A stretch of 64,000 nucleotides of DNA from Microglena sp. YARC (lineage: Eukaryota; Chlorophyta; Chlorophyceae; Chlamydomonadales; Chlamydomonadaceae): positions 84,790,620-84,854,619 of the forward strand of contig CM039463.1 of assembly GCA_022414725.1 (NCBI GenBank), written 5' to 3'. Positions 54,053 to 64,000 of this stretch are shown here, piece after piece. The translations under genes and the position numbers were made by a program. Numbering within the stretch: the stretch's first letter is position 1; every line of letters starts with the position of its first letter. The notes below the pieces were generated by a model. The model ran no database searches and was not told where the DNA came from. It saw only the letters and a program-made list of their open reading frames with translations.

Positions 54053-54649
54053 ATGGATGTATCAATTAGCACTGCAAAGTCGAATGGGACCATCGAGGAG
54101 TCTATTCACGACGAAAGTCCATCCAAGAGGCAGCATGTCGACCTGAGCGATAGCCGCCTGCTGTCTGACAACGATGACGGGTGCACATTTCCTCTTTGTG
54201 CTCGGTCGGCAACTGATTTCGCGGTGTCGCAACAGTTCGAGCAGCACAAGAAGTTCTGCAAGGGTACTCAGGCGAAAATCCCTCCATGTTAGTGTGGGAA
54301 GGTCTGGACAGCTGCTGATGATGTTGAGACACACAGAGCATCTTGCTTTGTGTACAAAGCCCTGAAACCCCTTTCTGGACAGCAGAAAATCAGCAACTTC
54401 TTTAGAGTCAAACCAGCACAGCCACAGCCACTTGATAGATATGATGCAACTGCAAGTGCTGAGCCCCAACAAACTATTTGCCAAGGTTGGAGGCCTGTGG
54501 AGTGGCCTCAGCCATTCTGTGAGAATTACCCCTACCAGCTCCACCGTCCTACCGAGGCCCATCGTGTAACCGAGGTGCCTTGGAGTGCTACTACAAAGGG
54601 TTTCTTGGTCTATTTTAGGCCACAGGCAGCTAAAGGCAGCAGCTTCTAG
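54053..54649 (+). pseudogene. Zinc-finger and PIP-box ORF with in-frame stop
   Basis: From ATG 54053 the frame reads MDVSISTAKSNGTIEESIHD, an acidic linker, then a Cys/His cluster (CTFPLCARSATDF...QHKKFC). It hits TAG after PPC at about 54290, then continues in the same frame with CGKVWTAADDVETHRASC. Next is QQKISNFF at 54380-54403, which fits the PCNA-interacting (PIP) pattern QxxIxxFF. The frame runs into a MITE family A fragment near 54615. TAG ends the TM9SF gene, so it is a stop in this genome and this ORF is broken. It is probably a transposon protein fragment. Host function is unknown. Confidence 0.5.
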
Positions 54650-54720
54650 GCAGCTCCCCTGGCTGGCTATTCAGCCCAAACTAAAGCATGCTAGTGCACC
54701 TTCAAGCTGACATAATCATG
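54615..54720. mobile_element. MITE family A fragment
   Basis: Contains GGCAGCAGCTTCTAGGCAGC and CACCTTCAAGCTGACATAA, one end plus interior of family A without the other end. Confidence 0.6.
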
Positions 54721-55985
54721 GTGGGGGCAGGTGGGCGTTACATTTAGACCCTTTGGTGGGTTTCATGTAGCAAGCCCATGCAGATTTTAGGCCAATATTA
54801 GGCAAGTCAGTTATAAACGATGTTAAAGGAAAGCAAGGAACCATAAGGAAGCTAAAATATTGAATTATCTAGGGTGCATATGGGATAAATTTGTAATCGT
54901 GTTCAGGTCGTGTTTAAAACCAATCCACAGCATTCCCTGGGGTTTTGAAAATGCAGGGTACTTAAGGAGATGCTTTGCCACAACATAGGCTAGGTGTTAT
55001 CTAAATTTGGTGGGTGGGGTACCCCCCCCCCCCCCCCCTTTTTGACTCTTCCAACTTTTCTGGGGGGTACCAGATATTTTTTGTATGTCACCCTCCCGTC
55101 GTGCCTCTTATTTATATTTAAGGGGTGGTTTGGTGTGTGTGTGTGGGGGGGGGGGGGGGGGGGGGGGGGGGGTCGGGGGGGGGGGTCCAGCCTCCACAGG
55201 TTTTTTAGGCATGGGGTAGGGTCTCCTTTCTTGTGTATTCCTGCCTTGAGAAGTCTTTAAATTGTCTGTGTAGAGACCTGGGCATGTCTATCGTAGATCC
55301 AAGTTCAAACCCCTATCAAACTCCCAGGTTTTAGTGGCTATCGCACAGGAGGGGAGGGGAGAATTGTATTATGCAGAATTTATTTGAAATTATTTAAAGT
55401 TAGGAGAAGTCTCAGCCAGTTAAGTTACACAGCTACGCATTTGAGTCAGATACCATAGAACCGGACCAATCCCTGTTGGTCTACCCACGATTCTCTCTCA
55501 AAACTGGTATGAGCATCCCGCAAGGGAGTCACAGAAAGTTGTGGGCAAACCGAAATCGGTCGGTTTCTTGTCCTTACAAGTCCAAAAGCTGCAGAACCGA
55601 CCGGTCGGTTCTACCCTAGGCAAGAGCTATGTAACCAAAAACCAAGATAAGCTTGAAGTGCCCACTCTGAAGATAAGTTGGTGGTCAGCATGTTGTTATT
55701 ATGATAAGGATAAGGGTATCAACAGCTGCAGATCCTTGACATTGGCCTGCATCCTTGCTATACCCTGGGGTGTGAATTAATCTTCTACAGAACTCCATTT
55801 CAGCAAGCAAGGCTACAGATGTGTAGCATGTGAGCATGTGCATCATACATGTTCGAGATCATAATCATTGGCAATACCTTTCTCACAGGACTTCATTGCG
55901 GCAAGCAAGGGCACATAGGTGCAGCAGGGTAGTACGCACATCATACATATTAGATATCAAAATAACTGACAGTACCTTGCCCATA
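54721..55985. other. Unassigned region
   Basis: Poly-C near 55023-55038 and poly-G near 55145-55185, with flanking TTTGTGTGTGTG. Short ORFs lack domains. No gene is called. Confidence 0.4.
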
Positions 55986-56135
55986 ATTATGATCTCTAAT
56001 TTGGATTCAAAACCTCACACATGACAAGATACTGCCAATGATTATGATCTCTAATTTGGATTCAAAACCTCACACATGACAAGATATTGCCAATGATTAT
56101 GATCTCTGATTTGGATTCAAAACCTCGCAGATGCC
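55986..56135. repeat. 55-bp tandem repeat, 2.7 copies
   Basis: TTATGATCTCTAATTTGGAT recurs with gatctct at 55991, 56046 and 56101. Confidence 0.9.
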
Positions 56136-56349
56136 ATTTCAAACACAGAAAGGCCCAATACTGGAGAACAGTTGTCACAGTACTAGTTTTGGTACTGAGC
56201 AACAGTCGTCACAATACCAGTAACGTATAAGGTAAAATCGTTTTGTATTAAGTCAAGTCACAATATTAAGTTAAGTCATAAGTCACGAGCCATGAAATAT
56301 TCAGTAAAGTGATCGTAGCCGTCTCACAGGTACTAGGTTCTCAGCCCAC
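56136..56349. other. Unassigned spacer
   Basis: Short direct words (ACAGTTGTCACA, AAGTCACAATATTAAG) but no gene. Confidence 0.4.
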
Positions 56350-56357
56350 ACGTAGGC

Positions 56358-56572
56358 CACTGCTTTTCTTTTCGGCTTCAACAAAGAGCTTCTTCGTAGC
56401 TCTCCGAGCAAACCATCAGAAGTAGCCCCACTATTTCGGCAGTGCAACAAAGTAGCCCCACTATTTTGGCACTGCTGAAAAAGGTCCACGAGGTTCCTTC
56501 TGGTTTGGCAGAACAGCTAGATTGGGGGAGCTGCCTACAAGTTACTGCTACAGCCAAAAAGAAAAACAGAGA
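56358..56572. mobile_element. hAT-like MITE family A, copy 6 (diverged)
   Basis: Inverted ends CACTGCTTTTCTTTTCGGCT and AGCCAAAAAGAAAAACAGAG. An internal duplication of AGTAGCCCCACTATTTCGGC makes it longer than other copies. Confidence 0.7.
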
Positions 56573-56785
56573 TAGAGGCTCTAGAATTCGGAGCAATGCC
56601 TTCAAAGACGCCTAAGCTCATATGCATTTAAGGCATTTGAATTTTCTGTCTAAGCTTTAGACTGCCTTGAGGTAGTCTTCAGTTTATAAGCAAATGCCTG
56701 CAAGACATTTTCAGAATATATTGCTCATGGGAATCATAATGGTACATGGACGTTTTCTTCACACGCGAGTTACTTTGAACGAAGT

Positions 56786-56935
56786 CCTGGAAAACCATCA
56801 ATTGTTTCATCATTTTTTTTATTTTTGTACCCATAAGGAACGGTGATACAGAAGCTTGTTCTCCCTAGAAGAGGCCTACCTTAGTAGCACCGTTCCTAAT
56901 AGATGGTTTTCCAGGATTAGATATGAGTCTTACCA
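56786..56935. repeat. Small inverted-repeat element
   Basis: TCCTGGAAAACCATC at 56786 pairs with GATGGTTTTCCAGGA at 56921, and AGGAACGGTG pairs with CACCGTTCCT inside. About 150 bp overall. Confidence 0.7.
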
Positions 56936-56939
56936 TGGT

Positions 56940-57778
56940 TATCAGCAAAATATCTTCAAGTTAACTGCCCACAGTCAGTGGGCAGCCTCCTAGGTATATT
57001 TATCGATAAAAACTGTTTGCCCACAGAACCTAGCATTGATTGGCTATTGGGCCCACGAGTTGGGTGCCTCAACAGCCACAGTAGCTGGCGGAAGGGCTCT
57101 TATGTGTGACAGGTAGCGATATGTGCATGTCATCGCAGAAACAAAAGGGCAGGACAACTCTGAAATGTTAACTTAGGATTCAAATGCATCAGGATGCATA
57201 CGAAGGTTAACATTTAATCGTCATGCCCTGCAAGGCATGAAATCCCTGTTCCTGCTTTACCTCCGTCAGAACAACTACGGTAAGCACCACAAATGGGCGA
57301 CATCTACTCAAGACGCAAGCAAGGTTGTTATAGGGTTAGGGACTCAAGAAGGGTTGTTAGGGATAATGATAGCAACTTTTGACAGAACCTTGGATATGGC
57401 AACGCTCCATTGGTTCGAAAAGTTGCTCACCACATTTTCCCTGGCTATGCTGGTGAGATAGGAAAAGCAATCTGACTTTCTTTCCGTTTTGCACCAACAA
57501 GAGCCCAAGCATTAAAAAAAACAATAATGCTTCCAAGCATCATGTTCAATTGACCTACTACTGTCGAATTGTACTGTCGAATCTTCTGGACAGAAAGTGG
57601 TGGTCCAAGCAGCGAGCAACATACAAGCGACTGCTGCAACACCTGAATCGAATACTGGGATAAGGTGCACAAGCTGATTCTAACAACCTTGCCCTCCAGA
57701 AGCATACTTGACATTAGCACAAGCAGTCACTTTGCCTGGGACAATAACTGCAAGAGCCTCATGTACAAGCCACTCATC
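56940..57778. other. Region 3' of the MYB gene
   Basis: Contains the expected MYB 3' untranslated sequence next to 57779. A 74-codon plus-strand frame at 57237-57461 has no recognisable domain. Confidence 0.4.
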
Positions 57779-60293
57779 TCAAGATGCATACCCAAAGTTT
57801 GCGCCAAACAGTTGCTTTGCCTTAAGGAGCAACTGCGTGACGTCAACCTCAGAACGGGCCTCATTGGGATGGGACGCCAGCGAACCATTCATGAGCTGTG
57901 ACAGGATGGATGGTTGTGCTGCATCCATCATCCTCTGACCTCCAGGTAGGGGGAGGGCAGTGAAGCCAGAGTTCCTGGAGTGGTTGAACTGGCCTGCTCC
58001 CTGTGGCTGGTGCTGGATGCCGGGGGCGGAAGACAGTACTGTGTAATGAGGAGCAGCGTTGTGCATGTGGATGGCCTCCCGAGCAACTGGGTTAGCCTTA
58101 GCTTCAGCCAAGCCAGACAGATTCTGTGGGAGGAAATCAAAGTTGTTCATCATCTGGTAGGAAGGCATTCCATTCTGGCCCCCTGCAGAGGACTTGCCGA
58201 GGTATGCCGTCATATCGGGCTGTCCTGGTCGACTGATCTGGATAACCTGCTCTGGCTGAGGCGTTGCACCAGGCCCTGTACCCAGCCCTTGCAGCTGCCC
58301 GCCAAATGCCATGTTGTACATTGGGGGGGCACGATCTACTTGTCCACGGGCAGAGGGGTAGACCCCCAGTGCCTGCGATTGCTGGGACTGTGGCCACATT
58401 CTCTCTCTAGAGGAGGCAATGAGTGCAGAGAGATCTGAAGCTGTGGACGCAGTAGTCATCAAGTTGGATTCAGAGCATCCTGCCATCTGCTTCTGTAGGA
58501 TGCTGTTCAGGAGAGTTCCAGAAAGGAAAGAAGCTTGGGATGAGTCAGTTGGACGTACGCCAATCTCTCCAGCAGAGGCTTGGTAGATAGGTGGGGTGTG
58601 CACCCGCTCACGGGGAGCCTGCAGGATAGAACGGGCATCAAGGGGATGCACAACTCCTTGCATCCTGTCTGCCTGCTTGACGAAGTCTTTGAGGACATCC
58701 CTGGCCATATTTCCAGGGGCCACAGGTGGGGTGGGCAACACTTGGGAGATCGACAATCCAGCCTCACGAAGAGCATCAGGTCCAAGTTCAGAAAGAGCTG
58801 AGAGGGGGACGTGCTGGGTCCACTCTCGTACAGCCATGTTCACGGCCTCTTGGCCACTCTTGCCACTTTTTAGTATGGAGATGTACAGCCATAAGATGGA
58901 ACGGCTCTTCTTCACAGCCTTGCACCTGTGCACGGGTCAGCGGTTGATGGTAAAATTGGTGCACTAGGGCTGGGCTGACAAAGTTATGAACATGCAGTTG
59001 CAGGGCTGTATGCTTCCTTGGTCCAAGCCAGATCGCTCCATTAGTGGCCCTGGGGAGAGGAACAACTAATTGATGGTTAAATCGCACAGCTGCGAGGCTC
59101 AAACTCCCAACATCTTCCTTACTCGTACACCTTCCAAAGAGTAGGAACACGACGCTGGGTTCAGCTAGGGAAGACAATTTTGGTAGATAATTAACGACTC
59201 ACCTCTGGGTCGCGTTGAAATGATTCTTCACGGCGTTATCGGAACGGCCTGGTAGCAACTTGGCCATTCTGCTCCAGCAGGTCCCAAAAGAAACGTGCAT
59301 CTTCATGAGGCAGTATTCCTCAGTCGAGGACCAGTCCCCGTGCTTGAAGATCTCGGGCCTGGCATGATTCAGCCAACGCTCCCTGCACTGCTTACCGCTT
59401 CGGCCTGGCACTTTGCTTGCGATCAGGGTCCCTGGGTAGAGAAAGATCGATACGGCGGTTAGAGTCCCAAGGTTCGGGGGCGCTGAAGCTTGTGATATTG
59501 CCCTCAAAAATGTCACAACGAGTAATTGCATTCACATCGCAATCAAAAGAGAAGAGAAAGCATGATTCCCATTTGTGTAGAGAAAAAGTCTAGAGCACCT
59601 TGGCCGGCTGCGCGAGGTTCGAGGAAAATGGAAGGCGAAAGTGATACTACAAAGAACATATGCTCCAGATTGACTCACATTTGCGGCAAGTACCGTGCTG
59701 CGCGACAAGCTCAGACAAAAGCTTCAATTCAGAAGCAGCCCATCGTTGAACAGACCTGCATATACAGAACGAAATGGCAGCACTAAGACACTCAACGTCT
59801 TCACGGGCAGCAGGCGCTAAGGGAGAGGTTCGCATTGGTTTCGACTTGCAAGAAAAGGACTGGGGCAGAGATGAATTTGGCACGCTCGACGACAACGAAG
59901 AGGGTATCGGCAACGTGATTCACAGTAAAGGGCATCAGAAAGCAGAGAGAAGACAGCGACAGCATTCAGTGACTGTATCGGTTCATTGGCTGCAGAGGAT
60001 AAGCAAAGGGCCAACAACAGCGGTTACTAAGAGGGAATTTACTTCGCGTCGCTTGGTCCTACACAACCTAGGCGAGGCTCTCACCTGCAACCTGTATCCT
60101 CGTTCATTACAGAGTCTCCTCCAGGACCGCCATCATCTGCTGCCGCTGCTTCGGACACTCCATCCGAGGACTTATCCAGATTCACTGTCCCAGACTCAGC
60201 GCCAACAGAGGAGCTGCCATTATTCAACTTCCCGCTACCCTCGTTCATTGAGGGGGTGCATTCTTTTTCCTTTGCATCGAGCATTAAATCCAT
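57779..60293 (-). CDS. R2R3-MYB transcription factor, four exons
   Basis: Exons 60293-60085, 59755-59679, 59431-59203 and 58925-57779 give 553 codons plus stop. All donors are GTGAG and all acceptors CAG, and phases match throughout. Repeat R2 spans Trp75, Trp96 and Trp115 (RWAASELKLLSELVAQHG, IASKVPGRSGKQCRERWLNH). R3 spans Trp129, Trp148 and Phe167 (DWSSTEEYCLMKMH, MAKLLPGRSDNAVKNHFNAT). PGRxGKQCRERW and KNHFNAT are the DNA-recognition helices, so it should bind DNA in the nucleus. The N-terminal 70 residues are acidic and Ser/Gly-rich. The 380-residue C-terminal part is rich in Gln, Pro, Met and Gly, as in activation regions. Introns are short (329, 247 and 277 bp) and free of repeats, unlike the other two genes. 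The target genes are unknown. Confidence 0.93.
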
Positions 60294-60640
60294 GCTGGCG
60301 AGTCGAACTGCTGGGATTCGTTCTACGTGACAAGAATAACGAATAACGATTATGCCAACGCGTTACAAATTGGAGGTTCTCGTACTTGCTGAAAGTCGGT
60401 TGCGCGGTTGGTTATTTTGTAGTAGTAGTACAGGTAGTAGTAGCAAACAAGGTCTTGTGTGTGTCAGGCCAGGGCTCAAAATATCGGATACTCTGTTTTT
60501 TAGTAAGGTCTTTGACGCAGCAGCGAACGCGAACGTGCGCATGCGTGTGAGCGAACAGCTGTAGGGTCTCGTTGGTCTATTGTTGGCCAACGGTTCGCGA
60601 ACCGGACCTTTTTCCCCGGTCGACCCCTTCTGTCCGAGGG
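60294..60640 (-). promoter_or_regulatory. Upstream region of the MYB gene
   Basis: About 350 bp between the MYB start codon and a dispersed repeat. Contains a TAGTAGTAG run near 60419. No core promoter element can be assigned. Confidence 0.3.
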
Positions 60641-60800
60641 GAAACAAGTCCTAGGCAGTGTCGCAAGCGAGTGTTAGCAACGGAATCGAGCGGACCGAAG
60701 CCAGTTAGTTTCGAGACCGATGGCTGAGGTTTCAAGATGTCTCGGTCGCACGCGCACGTCGGTCACACAAACCAACTAACGGACAGCGGCAGGGGGCTTC
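60641..60800 (+). repeat. Dispersed repeat family X, copy 4 (diverged)
   Basis: GAAACAAGTCCTAGGCAGTG, TCGCAAGCGAG and CGAAGCCAGTTAGTTTCGAG match family X. The 3' hairpin is reduced to CAGGGGGCTTC. Confidence 0.65.
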
Positions 60801-61735
60801 TTCTTTCTGGCTGGCTGATGGCTGCTGCCATGTCATGGCTGCCTGGCTGATGCCGAACACTCGAATTGCCACGGTGGCAGTCGAGTGAAGTCATGGCTGC
60901 TGACTCATTCGGTGCTCCAGTCAAGTGACCTCATGGCGGTTCATGCATGCGCGGTTACCGACACAGGAGGGTCCCATAAGGAAGTATTTATATTCTTGAA
61001 GAAACTCGCAAATAACTCGCATAGCAAAGCGACAACCTCGAGGTGGTTCCCCGAGATGGGTCGAGGTTTTCCCCCAGACCATAGATTCGCCACCTTAAAT
61101 CCACACGTTTTTTTCACACGTTTTCCAGCACGCAAAACGTTATAAGCCAAACGATATAAGCAAAACGTTAGCTCGGTGACGGCTCGGTGACGGCTTCTAT
61201 TGTCGGTATCACTATTGTCCGTTATTCTTTTCACTGCTGTCTGTTATTCTTGTGACGCTGGCCTGTATGTGCGCAGGTTGGTGTTCCCGGACCACATTTC
61301 CAGGTCGGCTGATGAGCTATCCCTTCCCTCCCTCCCCTCCCCTCCCCTCCCGCCTCATCTAGAGTAGTTCAACACGTAGATACTTAATGCACGAGGTCCA
61401 AAGTGGTGCCAATAGAATACCCTTCCCAAGTCCCACTCATTGGTGGTCTCAAAAATTCATTTGAGACCTGAGTAAAAAGTTGCCAGAAACCCAAACCAGG
61501 GCTGCCCCCCCACCTCATATATGAGGTGCTAAGAAAAATATGGGAATGCCCAATAACTCGCAAATATTCATGTATGATACAGTTATATTTCCTATACTTG
61601 GAATAAATCGATCGGCTTATTTCAACTTTTGGCACAGGATACCTCTTCGACATGTGCACGTATGGGGGAAGGGAGGGGGGGGGGGGGGGGGGGGGCATAT
61701 GCGTGGTGCCTCGCTCGTAACTCTCAATGGGCTTT
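60801..61735. other. Unassigned region
   Basis: A TCCCC-type pyrimidine repeat lies near 61320-61352 and poly-G near 61675-61695. Short ORFs have no domain. Confidence 0.4.
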
Positions 61736-61736
61736 A

Positions 61737-61801
61737 CCCCACCCAAACCCAAACCCAAACCCAAACCCAAACCCAAACCCAAACCCAAACCCAAACCCAA
61801 G
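61737..61801. repeat. ACCCAA hexamer microsatellite
   Basis: About ten perfect units. The plus strand is C-rich. Confidence 0.95.
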
Positions 61802-62873
61802 GTTCACTTAAGTGGAGGCTAAGTTAAGTGGATGCTAACTTCCCCGTACGCTACCCTCTACTGTTCCGCTATATTAATATGTACCGGCATTTACGCTTTA
61901 GCCCCCTCTGGACCGCCCCAGTATTCCGGGGCTGAAGCTGCTATGGTACTGGTACTGCCGTTGCGGTACCACGTTTCCACAACCTAAAGCCTACCGCGTT
62001 TCCTTCTATTCTATTCTATTCTACGCCTTTTCATGTCGCACTCTACTTACCTTGTACACGGTCACACCCGGCCAGGTCTGCGACTCTGGACAGGCAGCCA
62101 GCTAGCGGCTGAGACCATCAGCCAGCTTGGGCGCTTAGAAGAGAAACCGGCAGGCCCTGAGGCCGCCAGCTCCTATTGCTATTTGTTCTGGCAAGTTCGG
62201 CATTGCCTTCATCTCGACACTAGTCGTTGTACCAACTGTGTAACAACTGTGCCATTGCCTACCGTGCCTCTGCCCCATCGTCTACGAGAAGCAAGGAAAA
62301 CTACAGGACGTGGGCCCTTCACTGCTTTGCCGGAGATTCCGTTCTGGTCTACTGCGCAGAGTGCTGCGTAACGATTCCCCTACTTCTTGCCGAGACGTTT
62401 GTAGTTGAGAGTACGGTGAGAGTGAACTTAGAGCTAACTACGACTGCAGTTCACCACCCGATGACACACTCACACACAAGAACTGAACATACCTTGACAG
62501 ACGTCAAGCGTATCGTCCATTTGAACGTGATATCCCTAGAGACTACGCGACAACTGCGGGACATCACTGGCATTTGGAAGCACAGAAACAACCACAGCCT
62601 TGCTTTCTGCTGTGATCTATCGCCCTTTGACATAGTCGTGCCGCTACATTGTCATCTGTAACCTGCTGCCTCGACAATTAGCAGCTTCTTTTCTACATGA
62701 TCTCTCTCTCCCTGATCCTCCATCACCTCTCCACTTTCTCCCTGACTCCGTATCTGATTTGATCTGGACCACGCCAGGTCTTCAACCTTCCCCCCCCCCC
62801 CCCTTTCCCCCTGTAAAACCCCTCCCCCACCCAGATTCCCATTATTCCCCACCCTTCCTGATTTCATACCACT
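61802..62873. other. Region 5' of the second gag ORF
   Basis: Could include an LTR and leader of the retroelement that follows, but no repeated partner is inside the window. Overlapping frames at 62033-62371 and 62227-62661 show no domain. AGCCCCCTCTGGACC at 61903 matches the small element near 28945. Confidence 0.35.
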
Positions 62874-63917
62874 ATGGAACGTCCTATAAAGCCTTCCATC
62901 TATAAAGGAGGGGAGAACTTCGCCACATGGTATGAACTCATCTGCTGGACAATCCTGTCGAGGCCAGGTGGAGCACTTATTTGGAGGCTGGCCCAGATTG
63001 ACCTAATCCAGAATGCCGAGGTCGTCGATGCGTATGAGCTACCGGAGTCCCAGACCGTCGCGGCCGCCGCAGTTGAAGGCCGACCGACCCCTGCGGTCCC
63101 AGCAGCTGTGATCACACTGACCCTCAACTGCAAGGCGCTGTCTCTCATCCACTCATGTCTAACCCCTGCCATCTCTGCATCCTTAACCAGACGAACCAAC
63201 ACAGCTGCTCAGTGCTCACACTCTCCGCACACTCAGACTCCAGTTCGGAGGCCTCAACAGGAACATGGAGCACACTATTCACAAGGGCCTCACCAGTGTT
63301 ATGATGGGGCCCGAGGAACCCACCATCCCCTACGTCAACAAGTGCCAAGATCTATACTACATGGCTCCCCAGGTTGATGGAATGCCCATGATGTCTGTCC
63401 AGTGCTTCAACAACTTCGTCGTTGGAGGAATGACAGCCAGACCAGAGTTCCAAGCTTTCATGGCATCCTTCCATAACTCTGCCGTCGACGACTTCATGTC
63501 CTTGACTACATCCCTGACCCAGTATGCCCAGGTCAACAACCTGCCTGCCTCCACCATTGCTGGAGTCACATCTTCTCCCCCATCACTGGATGAGATGGCT
63601 GCCTATATCAACCTTGAGACTGTCATCTGTCACAACTGTGGAGGTAAGGGACACCTTAAGACAACCTGCCCCAGTAAGCCAAAGTCCCAGTTCCAGTCGC
63701 CACAGCCCAGTCCCGGGACAAGAAGCTTCAACAACAAGGAGCTTCCACTTCTGCAGCCACATTCTGGATCCCCCCTCGCCAAGGTGGACATGACAGGATG
63801 AGGCGCCCCAGGCAGCGATTTGACAACGTTGCTGATGAGGAGCCATCTGACAGCGAGGAGGAGGACATTGCCAACTTCATTGCCCTACCTGGAGCTGGAG
63901 GACAGAATCCAAAGGTA
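62874..63917 (+). pseudogene. Gag region of a second retroelement (frameshifted, runs off window)
   Basis: The first frame, 62874-63377, begins MERPIKPSIYKGGENFATWY, the usual opening of copia-type gag (YxGxxFxxWY). A frameshift near 63187-63205 moves the sequence to the frame of 63265-63801. There it reads TLRTLRLQFGGLN, FNNFVVGGMTARPEFQAF and a perfect CX2CX4HX4C zinc knuckle, CHNCGGKGHLKTTC. An acidic segment, EEPSDSEEEDIANF, follows in a third frame after 63801. Protease and polymerase would lie beyond the window. It differs from the copia element at 3473-7553. Confidence 0.8.
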
Positions 63918-64000
63918 TGACAGTGATGAGGAGCCCATGGAGGAATATGCTTTCACCTGTGCTGAGGAATTTGCCCCTTGGGAATTTGCCCCATAGACCT

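Noticed and set aside
54290..54292. In-frame TAG as evidence for a reassigned stop codon
   Set aside because: The TM9SF gene ends at TAG exactly where the family ends (KID), so TAG works as a stop. The ORF at 54053 is better explained as a pseudogene.
57237..57461. 74-codon ORF starting MKSLFLLYLRQNNYG as a gene
   Set aside because: It has no domain, no clear splice partner and lies in the 3' flank of the MYB gene.
61737..61801. ACCCAA repeats as an interstitial telomere
   Set aside because: The hexamer TTGGGT is not a telomere repeat known for green algae (TTTAGGG and relatives), and the tract is only about ten units.

Overview
The window is nuclear DNA from a eukaryote, most likely a green alga. 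Genes have spliceosomal introns. The central gene encodes a transmembrane-9 (nonaspanin) protein of plant type, with a C-terminal Lys-Ile-Asp. A second gene encodes a plant-style R2R3-MYB protein. There are remnants of LINE, Ty1/copia and a second gag-bearing retroelement. Most of the window is repeats, so nearly all long open frames are read-throughs of minisatellites. The species cannot be named from sequence alone.

Layout. 1-2.2 kb: tandem repeats and a hairpin. 2.2-7.6 kb: a LINE tail, a 324-bp palindromic element with TA flanks, and a decayed copia element, all reading on the minus strand. 7.9-9.4 kb: a SINE fragment, a 28-bp minisatellite and a dispersed repeat. 9402-16977: a 7.6-kb fold-back element whose arms are tandem repeats, flanked by a perfect 7-bp duplication. 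17479-31644: the complete TM9SF gene in 12 exons, with introns stuffed with minisatellites, partial copies of its own exon edges, two small hAT-like elements and a SINE. 31.6-39.9 kb: short dispersed elements, a second full-length SINE and a few unsupported short ORFs. 39974-44803 (minus): three phase-matched exons of an unrecognised gene, also surrounded by partial copies of its exon edges. 44.9-53 kb: tandem arrays. 53-57.7 kb: a broken zinc-finger/PIP-box ORF and small elements. 57779-60293 (minus): a complete four-exon MYB gene with short clean introns. 62.9 kb to the end: a frameshifted gag of a second retroelement that runs off the window.

The genes do not form a pathway. TM9SF is a Golgi/endosomal membrane protein and MYB is a nuclear regulator. 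The strongest unusual signals are the fold-back transposon-like structure; the repeated duplication of exon edges into introns in two unrelated genes; and three families of small non-autonomous elements (two hAT-like, one tRNA-derived SINE) whose target duplications can be read directly.
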